Assembly (NCBI GenBank): GCA_029204225.1
Contig: MU832595.1
Span: 1-64,000, forward strand
Length of the DNA: 64,000 nt
Direction of reading: 5' to 3'
DNA from: Diphasiastrum complanatum
Lineage: Eukaryota; Streptophyta; Lycopodiopsida; Lycopodiales; Lycopodiaceae
Of this stretch, positions 10,805 through 19,503 are shown piece by piece. Each line of letters starts with the position of its first letter. The first letter of the stretch is position 1. Both the position numbers and the translations under genes were made by a program. The notes under the pieces were generated by a model that saw only the letters and a list, made by a program, of their open reading frames with translations, did not search any database and was not told the DNA's origin.

Positions 10805-11202
10805 CCGATCGATGGCTTCCCTCTCTTCTGGTGTCACATTGATAGTTTGTGACATTACTCCAGCTAAATTTCCAAACAAAGCCCTGCAATCCTTATTGTT
10901 TGAAGATATTTCCGGAACACATCCGGTTGGCCGAATTGTTTAAGAAACTGTATAAAACAAAAATTCCTCTGAGCCCATTATCTAGTCTTACAAATGTGAC
11001 AATTCATAGCCAATCTACAATAGACCTATGCCATTATCAAAAAAGATCCTCAACAAAACTACAAAGTGGAAATACCTACTAAGCTTACCCTTCTTCACCT
11101 TCATCCCCAGCTTCATCGATAAGGAGACGAAATTCTACCTGATTTTCACTAATAAGCCACACTGAGTTGAGGATTTTGCTTTCCTAGCTCCTGAAGCATG
11201 GG
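10805..11202 (-). pseudogene. RAD23: RAD23-type ubiquitin receptor fragment (two exons)
   Basis: Exon a (11202-11089) begins after a GAGCAG acceptor and reads PMLQELGKQNPQL, the plant RAD23 XPC-binding (STI1-like) domain. A small frameshift follows, then the frame ends at a GTAAGC donor. Exon b (10883-10805), after a TTGCAG acceptor, reads GNLAGVMSQT and NVTPEEREAIDR, the stretch just before the C-terminal UBA domain, and ends at a GTATGA donor. The final exon encoding UBA2 is absent; a copia LTR/PBS stub occurs there instead. The N-terminal UBL and UBA1 exons were not found. RAD23 shuttles ubiquitylated proteins to the proteasome, but this copy cannot make it. The intron argues against a processed retrocopy. 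Confidence 0.75.
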
Positions 11203-11510
11203 CTGCTCATGCATGTAGAAAAACAAGTTGATTATAACTCAATTATGTAGTTACCTCCACCTAGCCATCAATATTGATAAATAAATACATGAGAGATTTA
11301 ATTGCAACCAACCTGCAAAAAACTCCCATTCCACCTTCTCTACAAGTTACAAGAAGAAGTTGCAAATACCTCTGTTGCACAGGTCCCAGAAGGCGTGTTG
11401 ACGAGCCCAAGCCGAGTCCGCAGCAGGATAGAAAAGCTGTGCAACTTTGATTTCATCTACAATATTATGTTCTCAATGAAAGAGTTGTTTCAAATGGCCC
11501 TGATGGGTTT

Positions 11511-11966
11511 CTAACCCACAAAGTGTAGTTGGAAATAGCTGCAAAGAAAACGTAGGTATACTTTCGTGAGGTCTGCAATAATTGGGTTGACAGGTGGAAA
11601 TGCGACAATTGAATCAGCTATGACAATTGTTAAAAGGACCATGTCAAACAAAGCAAGGGCCGAATTTTTTGCTCCTAAAATTGCTGCAACCCACGACAAA
11701 TTCATACCCGACACCATAACGAGCACCCAGTCACATTGAGTCGATGCATGCAACATGTTTCTGTACCAAGGCTTGTTGGTATTGTTGAGGACTCCATCAA
11801 TGATGCCTACTACAAGCAGAACAACACAGGCTATCGCCAGTGGCAAAAGTGGGGGTTTTGTCGTGCTTATATCAGAACATAAATGTGGCGAATACGGCTC
11901 TTCACCAGTAGTGCAAACTCGAGCACTCTCCTGTGATGAGCCAGCATTTGAAGCATTCCTTCGCAT
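11511..11966 (-). CDS. Putative small membrane protein ORF, unrecognised
   Basis: An open frame of 151 codons on the same strand as the RAD23 and PYL fragments. Residues about 41-60 (LPLAIACVVLLVVGIIDGVL) form a strong transmembrane helix, and about 78-120 contains two more hydrophobic stretches (WVLVMVSGMNLSWVAAI, then FDMVLLTIVIADSIVAF). The N-terminus is Ser/Cys-rich without a clear signal peptide. I do not recognise the family. It may be an exon of a multi-exon gene, since it lies between two gene fragments, or chance coding in captured DNA. The region 11203-11510 has no recognised content. Confidence 0.35.
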   Translation of the reverse strand: MRRNASNAGSSQESARVCTTGEEPYSPHLCSDISTTKPPLLPLAIACVVLLVVGIIDGVLNNTNKPWYRNMLHASTQCDWVLVMVSGMNLSWVAAILGAKNSALALFDMVLLTIVIADSIVAFPPVNPIIADLTKVYLRFLCSYFQLHFVG

Positions 11967-12096
11967 AATTCAAATACTCGTGTGACGAATACCGAAGTAC
12001 AGTGGTAGCAACACACCATATCAGTCTTTGGAACTATCTCACATCTCTAAATCTAAGCTCATTTCAACACATGATGAGTTCTGAAAAACTACTAAC

Positions 12097-12640
12097 CTTT
12101 GAATGATGATCTCCACCGCCTATTTTGTAGCTATCTTCATCGTCCAGAATCTCAAGCCTCTATGTGCTTGTAGTGGCAAGAAGGCCAGAGATCACGTTCA
12201 CATCTCTAATGGTGCCAACTTTACCATCTCCCTCTACTTTGCAGCTTTGAATAAACCTCTTGTAGTTCTGTGGCTGATCAAACCTTTGCACTAGAGACCA
12301 TAACTATGCAATTAAACCCTACCCTTGTTTCACAAACTCTTATTGCTCAGACCCCAAGAAGACCTTTCAAATCATTGTGTTCAACCATGTGCAGGAATGA
12401 AATCAATCCAAATCCAATGCAAAAATTCCAAATCCAATACACCAAATGGAAACAGATCAACCAGCAGAGTGCAACATCAACAACTGATCTAGCAAAGTAA
12501 AAGCCCTAGCTAGCTTAACTATGTGAAGGAAGGCAAAATAGTCACCAGATGCACGGGTGCATTGATGTGCTGTACTAGAATGGAACACATTGATGCGGCT
12601 ACAAATCATGCTTGTGGTAGCGCCATACATGGTCATGATG
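12097..12640 (-). pseudogene. PYL: PYR/PYL/RCAR abscisic-acid receptor, two exons, broken
   Basis: Exon 1 (about 12640-12546) reads VWRYHKHDL, a stop, PHQC and, after a 1-base loss, CSILVQHINAPVHL, ending at a GTGACT donor. Exon 2 (12303-12097) begins WSLVQRFDQPQNYKRF and continues VGTIRDVNVISGLLATTST, a TAG stop, RLEILDDED, then GGGDHHSK before a GTTAGT donor. Both intron positions match the usual three-exon PYL8-like structure. The ABA-binding gate SGLPA reads SGLLA, the latch HRL reads HHS, and several residues before GGDH are missing. No third exon follows. It is clearly a pseudogene, with at least two stops and one frameshift, but identification of the family is secure. Confidence 0.85.
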
Positions 12641-12906
12641 CACATTGCTATAATAATTGACATATCAAGAATGATGCTCACTGTTCCATCCGGCTTTGGA
12701 TGATGCCTCTATGCTTCAGTGGAACATTTCTAGCGGTTTGTTGTGGCAAGGCTTATGGCATCGCTGAGGAGTATGCTCACCGTCTAGTGGTGTTCAAAAA
12801 AAATATGGTGAGAGCATTTGAGCAAAATAGAAAGAAGTCTTAGAAATTAGCCATGTGAGAAAGATTGAAGAAGAAATCTAAAATATTACTTATACTAGTA
12901 ATATGG

Positions 12907-12908
<2 letters not shown>

Positions 12909-12959
<51 letters not shown>
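12909..12959. repeat. (CT)n microsatellite
   Basis: A nearly pure CT run of about 50 bases. The minus-strand ORF with an Arg-Glu repeat across it is an artefact. The surrounding 12641-12908 and 12960-13330 hold nothing recognisable. Confidence 0.95.
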
Positions 12960-13329
12960 AACTGACATTCTTTGCAGTTTTTGCATCGTCTCCCTAAAAT
13001 TTCCACCATGAACTTGTTTCATATTAACAAATTCTCTCTCTTAAAAAAACTCTTTTCATTCCAAGCATCTCTCCCAGGATTGGAAATAAAAGTTTCCAAG
13101 AGCGTGAAGTCAAAACCATAATTAGCAATACTTCAAGCATGCAATTGACAATTAACCAAAACCATAATTAGCATCTTCACTTATGGTCAAGATAAGTCAA
13201 TGGTCAAGGTAAGTCAAAGCCCTCATTTTGAATAGACGAATCAAAACACGGGAATTGCGTTTTGTCTATCACAACATACATTCTTTATTTCTTTCTCTCT
13301 CGCTCGTTCACTAGCTGATCTAAGGGTAG

Positions 13330-13432
<103 letters not shown>

Positions 13433-13462
13433 CCCAAAAGCGATGGTTGTCTACTCGCTCTA

Positions 13463-14640
13463 GTGCCAGCGCCCAGCCTAGCCCATTTCATGGCACGCAA
13501 AAGGGGAAGGGGGTTCACTCCCCCCATTCTCCACCTCGCTCTAGTAATTCCTCCAGTGCCACCTTTCATTGCTACTGACCAGCCTTCTAGCACTGCTGAC
13601 CATATCGCTTCTGTCAGTTCCATCTCCAGCGCTATTGACCGGGGCACTGCTGACCTGACCCTCACTTTTGGCAACTCCATCTCTATCACATCTAGTAGCT
13701 CCATCTCTAGCGCTACTGACAGAGGCATCGCTTCTGGCAGCTCCATCGCTGCTGACCAAAGCATTGCTGTTGAGCAGGGCACTTTCGTTGAGCAGGGCAC
13801 CTCTAGTACTTTTATCACTGACACTTCTACTAGCGCTACAGATCCTTCATTGTCCACCAGTGCTACAGATCCCATTACTGAGGTGAACGATGAGCCTACA
13901 ATCCATACTCCTTGCCCTCTACCTGCTCAGTCCTCTTTCTTGATACTTGAGATCTATACACCTGCCAAGTCATTTGAGCAATACATTTTCTCTTACATTG
14001 AGCAAATAAAAAACAAATCCACCTCTCTACGAAAGGAAATGGGACAGCTTTAAACAATCATTCAATCTATGGCCGTAGAACGAGATATCATGTTAACTCG
14101 GATTACTTCTTTGGAGGCAGCAATAAGTAAACAACGAGAACCTACAAAGATTCAAGAATTGGAAGAGAAGATAGAGTAACATAAGGCTGAGACGAGATCA
14201 TGGGCTTCTCTGTTCAAGGAGGATGATGCTAAGGAGGGTACACCATCCTTCAGCCGAGTCATTTCAGCCACCATACCAAAGAACGAATGCGTGAATACAA
14301 ATCCCTGAATATTAGGGTCCACGAAGTTGAAGACATCGACGATCCAATGACCAAAGCAGCCAGCTTTCTTTCAAGTACACTTTCCCACTACTCCGATGGG
14401 TTGGATAGAGCTTGGAGAACCAAGAGAGACCCTTCTACACTCATAGTTCGCTTCACGAATTTGGAAGAGAGACGGGCAACTCTCAAACTACGGGCCAAGC
14501 TTAGAGGTACACTTATATTTATAGATGATGATCTCACTCCCATGCAGGTTGCGGATAAAAAAAAAGCATTCAGTGAGGCAAAGGCTTTGGGGAAGAGGAT
14601 AATTAATTAGGATGGCAAGGCTCGATACATCGATCCTCCG
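13463..14640 (+). pseudogene. LINE ORF1-like protein
   Basis: The first open part (13463-14053) is very Ser/Thr/Ala/Ile-rich, with repeated SSISSA.DRG-type words. A stop at 14053 is followed in frame by a short coiled-coil stretch (ITSLEAAISKQ, then IQELEEKIE). In another frame (14287-14610) comes a basic domain reading DPSTLIVRFTNLEERRATL and then GTLIFIDDDLTPMQ, which looks like the C-terminal nucleic-acid-binding half of L1-type ORF1 proteins. The order low-complexity N-terminus, coiled coil, RNA-binding domain fits ORF1. Stops and frameshifts separate the parts. Confidence 0.5.
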
Positions 14641-14706
14641 AATCCTGACAAATAGGGACTAAGGCCCTTCAGACTAGGTAGTGGTTCGGGGGGTCTTTCT
14701 CGAGCA

Positions 14707-15192
14707 TTGCGGTTGAGGTTATGGAACTGCAATGGCATTCACTCTTCAGCTACTATTGGCGATTTTAGAGATTTCTGTGCGGAGGGTGACCTCTTACTAT
14801 TCACCAAGACACATGAGAGTCCAGAAAGAAGTCTACCGGTTGTTGCGGGTTTTTGCTGGTACTCTGCACATCGGAGGTCGATGAGAGCATTGACGGATCG
14901 AGGTTCTGGTGGGGTGGCCTGTCTAGTCTGCGACTTTATTCGTCCTTGGGTTGAGTTGTTGCATACGGATGAGCGAGCTCGCTATATTTGGATTCAGGTG
15001 GACCGAACCTTGATAGGACTGGACTGTGACCTCGTTCTGGCCATTTGTTATTTTCCACCGGACACATTCGTTTTCACATCAGATGAGGAGTCACCTTACA
15101 TGGATATCTCTTTCGACATCATTAGATACGAGGAGCGGGGTTATATTCTTTTAGCTGGCAACTTTAATGCCAGGACTAGGTCCAAGCTGTAA
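14707..15192 (+). pseudogene. LINE endonuclease (AP-endonuclease-like) fragment
   Basis: The frame starts RLRLWNCNGI, the first APE motif of LINE ORF2 (N.NG), continues through LVLAICYFPPDTF (the Y.PP block) and ends YILLAGNFNARTR, equivalent to the GDFNARTG block; here the Asp is replaced by Asn. Lengths between the motifs fit an EN domain. The downstream SDH block and the RT are absent because the element is cut at about 15192. There is no stop within the visible domain. The FNARTG form is not the one I expect for typical angiosperm L1 elements (GDFNEI); this is a weak taxonomic hint. Confidence 0.7.
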
Positions 15193-15195
15193 CCA

Positions 15196-15960
15196 ATGGC
15201 GGCTTCAGTCTTGCTGGGCACTCCTTATAGCAATGTCCATAACCACAGTCATGATAGAATGGTAAAATTTGCCTTTGTTTGGGATTTTGCAACTCTGTGA
15301 TTTTCCCCACATGAAAAACATCCAAGTGGTGCTCTGGTCCAGTTTCTAGATGCCTGTTGTTGCGCGGCATCATAAATAGCATATTGTTATGAAGATCCAC
15401 CTTCATGATTATTATTGTAGTCCTGAATCTTCATCCTCCTCTCGTACGACATCATCCATAGCATTGCATACTCATTGTGGCATTTCAGCTCACGCCTGAT
15501 CCTTTTAGAAAGGCCTGCCAGGAACCACATAATCATAGCATCTTCAATAATCAATTCAGGTACGCACTCAAATCTGAGGCGTTTTACTCGTTCTATGTAT
15601 ATCTCGAACCATTTCCCGCTTCTCCATTTTAATTCTACTTAAAAGTAGAAAAGGGTCTTCCATAAAATTCCGAGGTTTGAACCGTGTGATAAGGGCTCAT
15701 TTGATAGTCTCCCAATCTGTACGCTCAGTTTCATCTTGATTATAGTACCAATCTTGTGCTGCACCTGTTAAGGCCATTGGAAATAGCTTAAGTTTATTCT
15801 GGGGAAAAATTTTGCCATAGACTTCACAAGATTCAGAATAGATCTGAAGAAATCTAACTAGATCTGTTAATCCATTGTATTTGGGTAGATCCAAATGGGG
15901 TGCTCTCCTAACAATGATTGGATTGACTTCTTGAGGAGCATCTCCAAAGGCTGCCATCTT
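15196..15960 (-). pseudogene. Ty3/gypsy gag
   Basis: The start at 15957 (MAAFGDAPQEVNPIIVRRAP) is plausible because the leader and PBS lie upstream in the expected order. The gag core reads LDLPKYNGLTDLVRFLQIY and GAAQDWYYN. After frameshifts near 15700 and 15600 come MVRDIH..., MIMWFLAGLSKRIRREL, and at about 15260-15200 a zinc-knuckle stretch (CGYGHCYKECPARL) in another frame. Same domain layout as the gag at 4.4-6.0 kb. It stops against the LINE fragment; no pol follows. Confidence 0.8.
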
Positions 15961-17157
15961 TATAGATTAGATCAAGCAGATAATGAGATTGGATCTAGAT
16001 TTTCAATCAAGAACTATCTTAGATCAGATCTGCTAAATTTCTTCCACTTTGACGAGAATCAGATTCCTATACCATGAAAAAGATTCCTAAGATCAACCGA
16101 TCGACACTTTTCTAAAATAAAAAATTCTCAGAATCAGAATTAGACTGTATCAGATTTGACCCAAAATTTGACAGAGACTTGATCTGGAAAATCAGAACCT
16201 AAAAATAGTACTAGCGAAGGTTCAAAGATTCACTCAACGAAGGTTCAACAATACTATTCTTGGTAAAAAAACTCTCTGATCAAATTTTTCTGACAAATAT
16301 TGGTAGAAATAACCTTTGCTGAACTTTTAGACTGAAAGTCTGACTTAGATAAAGCTAGGGTAGAACTGGCGAAGGTTCCTGAAATGTAAAAGCACAGTTT
16401 TTGTAGTTTGGCGAGGGTAAAAATAGAGATTTTCTATGATCCGGATAAAATGAATGTTTGCCGAACTCAAAAATAATAAATTACTATAGATAGAATAGTC
16501 TGGTAGCTCGGTGAAGGTTCTGACGAAGAATCAAGAGTAATACTGGTATTTTTGCAAAAAGAGATTTTTTTTGTCAAAAATATTATAATATGACAATTGA
16601 TCCTATGAGAAACCTTCAATTTTTCAATATTATTTTTCGCCGACCTGGCAGTAGATAGATCTGAATCACACCTATGCATAGTGAATTGGACGAAGGTTTG
16701 TTTTCTGTATTTTTAAGGTTTTGGTATTTTTTGGTGGTTTTTTTGATGTTTCTGGAAACCTGTTGGGAAGGATTGTTCGCCCTTCAAACTGAAGGTTCTG
16801 TGATTAAAACCGAAGGTGCCTGCAACTCGGCGAACGTTTCTTGATAGAGAAAAAAAAAGTTATCAGCTCTGATGACTATTTTTGTCTCATTTTGACCAAA
16901 ATCTGACAGATTTGACCAACTTTTGTTGTTTTTTCTAATATCTCAGATCTTGATGGATCTTAAGATTGGTGATCTGAATAGCTTTCCCTGTTTCACAATC
17001 AGATTAGATTTCAAACAAGCAAATTCACTCAGATCAGGCAAAATCACTCCCAAACTAACCCTAAATGCAAATTTAACCCTATTCATGCCACGACAAGATG
17101 TCTAATGCAAGCAAACCATCCAACAAACATGCTGCAAACTAAAAAATTGGCGTAGCT
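15961..17157 (-). mobile_element. Gypsy untranslated leader with dispersed CGAAGGTTC motifs
   Basis: Between gag and PBS there is about 1.2 kb without coding potential. The words GCGAAGGTTC, ACGAAGGTTC, CGGTGAAGGTTC, CTGAAGGTTC and ACCGAAGGTGCC recur roughly every 50-150 bp from about 16210 to 16840. They look like remains of a leader tandem array. Confidence 0.55.
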
Positions 17158-17174
17158 CCCCGGCAACGGCGCCA
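17158..17174 (-). other. Primer-binding site for tRNA-Asp
   Basis: The plus strand reads CCCCGGCAACGGCGCCA, which is the 3' end of plant tRNA-Asp(GUC) with CCA. The minus strand is therefore a perfect 17-base PBS. It lies four bases from an LTR end (TG... at 17179 on +), as in Athila/Tat-type gypsy elements. Confidence 0.85.
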
Positions 17175-17178
17175 AAAT

Positions 17179-17460
17179 TGTAGTGGGTTTCTTTCCTTGC
17201 CTATCCTCAACCTGAGATCTAATCAATCTAGCATCAAGGAGATGATGTTAGTTGTCACGCATAGGTTCGTTCCTATGAGAGCGATAGCATATTTAAGATT
17301 TTAGCATGAATGGAAGATCCAGATCCAATCACTAACATACATTAACACTACCAGTTAACACTACAACCATTAACACTAAGATTCACAATGAAGATAGCTT
17401 ACTCTTATGTGGCTTTAGAGTTGTATAAATTTAAGGCCCTTTACAGCTATTTTATCTCAT
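17179..17460 (-). mobile_element. Gypsy 5' LTR, terminal portion
   Basis: The LTR end is fixed by the adjacent PBS (minus strand ...CCCACTACA then the PBS spacer). The outer boundary cannot be set because no second copy is in the window; the extent given is nominal. Confidence 0.45.
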
Positions 17461-17639
17461 ATTTTTTATCATTCTTTGTGCATCTAAGAAGGCTGTTATC
17501 TTGAGAACAATTAGGTGATAATTCGTGTTTCCACATTGTTTATCAATGACTGTTTGAGTATGTGTACTTTGGAAAGGGAAGGCCTATGGGATGAGCTACA
17601 ATGGTCGCGTTCTCATTATCCATTTGTATCTACGTGCTC

Positions 17640-17785
17640 AAATATTGTGTTTTGTTTTGTTTTTTGTTTAGTTGAGCTATGAACTTGTAGTTATTACACC
17701 TTTTGTGATAGATATAATTCATCAATAAGTTTTCACCAATAAGAACCGATCTCTATCAAATTATAATTTTGTGATTGTGTTTTCT
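17640..17785 (+). repeat. Diverged direct repeat shared with 24320-24465
   Basis: Both segments share the order TTGAGCTA, TTATTAC.C.TTTTGT, CAATAA.TTTTCA, then TATC.AATTATAATTTTGTGAT, in the same orientation on either side of the 18.7-23.5 kb copia. They may be remains of one dispersed repeat family or an older element split by the copia. Confidence 0.45.
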
Positions 17786-17879
17786 TTTGCAAGACATATA
17801 GACAATGTCTTCCATATTGTATGAAGAAATGATCGAATTTTCAGAGATGCGTCTTGAAGATTACATTATTGATGGTTTG

Positions 17880-18165
17880 TGGTCGTTGAAATTGCAAATA
17901 TTGAGAAACTGAGAACCTTCTGAGAAACTCAGATTCTGAAAAATTGAGATTGAGAAAATGAGAAACGGAGATTATGAGAAACTCAGATTCTGAGAAGCTG
18001 AGATTTTGAGAAACTGACATTCTGAGATTTTCATCATGAATGTTGTGAATAGTGCTCGTGAATATTGTGAATATTGATTGTGAACATTGTGAATACTAAT
18101 CGTGAATACTGATGTGAATTGTGAATATTGAGAAACGTATATCATGAGATACGTGAATAAATTAG
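17880..18165. repeat. Degenerate minisatellite (GAGAAACTCAGATTCT / GTGAATATTGA)
   Basis: Two adjacent word families: GAGAAACT.AGATTCT repeated about eight times (17905-18030), then GTGAATA(T/C)TGA(T/A) repeated (18040-18150). Words of the second type also occur in the 10.2 kb array in the opposite orientation. Confidence 0.7.
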
Positions 18166-18302
18166 TCCTAGTAGATCAAAGCAAATACCGAATTAGACAA
18201 GGTTTTCAGTATAGTCAATTCAATGGTTAAGTTTTTCTTAATTTCTTCTTAGCCTGAAAAGCATAGTATTTTATCTTTTACAAGCACAATGACTAGCAAT
18301 AT

Positions 18303-18688
18303 TTGCACAAATGGCTATGGACCAAGAGACTATATAGAGCTAGACATTTTTTTTCTATTCATCAAATCAACCATGACATTTTCAACGTCTTTTCATTTTT
18401 GTTGAATGATCATGTTGCCGCAAGCAAGCTTCGACCAAATGTTGTGCAATGCTTTTTGCTAAGTTTAAGCGAAAATGACTCTAATGCTTTGATTTGGATA
18501 GAAAACTACAAAAACGATCCGATTTTTAAAATCCATTATGAGCAAATCACATCATTTGATACACACATAAAACTTCTTACCAACAACAATAATCAATCGC
18601 CAATAAAATGTAACAACTTGTGTCTGTTTTGGTTTTCCAAATACATGAATTACAAGTTAGTAGTATATGATTGTGACAATGATTCAAC
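18303..18688 (+). other. Open frame interrupted by copia insertion, unrecognised
   Basis: An open frame of about 128 codons runs up to the copia LTR, through the TSD. It includes HFFSIHQINHDIFNVFSFLL and similar low-complexity text with no domain I recognise. The right-hand flank after the element (23522 on) stays open for about 24 codons. It may be a decayed gene or chance coding in AT-rich DNA. Confidence 0.25.
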
Positions 18689-19501
18689 TGTCAGAAATGG
18701 TGAACTCCTACAACTGTCACAACACGAACAAGAAACGAAGGTCGAACGAGAACAATTTGCGATAGTCAACGTCTCTTGACTCGAAGCACGAATGATTCGC
18801 GAATCATTCGTGAATTGTAAACACACCTCCAAGACCGCAAACCGCAAAGGGGCGCAAAATGAAAAACTACGAAAGAAACGAAGAGAATGAAAGCAAACGG
18901 TAGATTACACAAACGAAGAGGAATCTTTCGCGCTACCAGCTGGCAGCCCAACGGGCTTGGAGTCGTAGACTTCACGCCCAGGTGAAACGAGAGGCAACGA
19001 CAGAGACTAACTGATTAGTTGATTAGCGTTAACTAGTCTTGTGATTTTTGCGTTAAGCCATCTTGTAAACTCCACACAGTGGAGGTATAAACTATCCTCT
19101 CTGGATCATGAACGACGTGTGGAAAAAAATAGAATAGACACAATTTTTGTAAGAGACAGAGAGAGAGGTAGAGAATAGAGCAGAAAAAAAAAACTAGAGC
19201 TGTGCATGAAGGTCTGCCAACGAGCAGAACGCAACGAAAGAGCAGAGTGTCATTCCACCAATGAGCAAGACACTGACGATCTCGCTCTAAAAATTAAACT
19301 GATAATACAGTCGCTCTATTTTTGTGCATCTCCTTATCTTGTGTCATTTGTCTTTATTGCTAAAATAAAATGTGTTCTGTGATGTGCAGTCGAGTGTCTA
19401 GGTTCTTGTAAAAGCTTTTGCGCAAAAGAAAATCCAAAGACACAAAATCGTTCACGAATATAAGGACAAAAACAAAAAGAAACAGTTTTGCTTTCGCGAC
19501 A
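18689..19501 (+). repeat. 5' LTR of the 18.7-kb copia
   Basis: 813 bp, TGTCAG...GCGACA. GTATAAACTA at about 19085 is a good TATA-box candidate, and a copy is conserved at about 23077 in the 3' LTR and at about 52330 (as its complement) in the minus-strand relative. The two LTRs differ at many positions, and the 3' LTR has about two dozen extra bases near its end. Confidence 0.9.
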
Positions 19502-19503
19502 TT

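Larger units (their letters stand above)
13440..15195 (+). mobile_element. Non-LTR retrotransposon (LINE), 5' part only
   Basis: It contains an ORF1-like region (13463-14640) and then an AP-type endonuclease frame (14707-15192), the order of an L1-type LINE. The RT domain is missing. At about 15192 the sequence changes abruptly to a minus-strand gypsy gag remnant, so the 3' part was lost or displaced by rearrangement. LINEs usually truncate at the 5' end, so a 5'-only copy implies a later break. Confidence 0.65.

Noticed and set aside
10671-11082. Plus-strand ORFs over the RAD23 fragment
   Set aside because: They are antisense shadows of RAD23 exon b and of the LTR/PBS stub.
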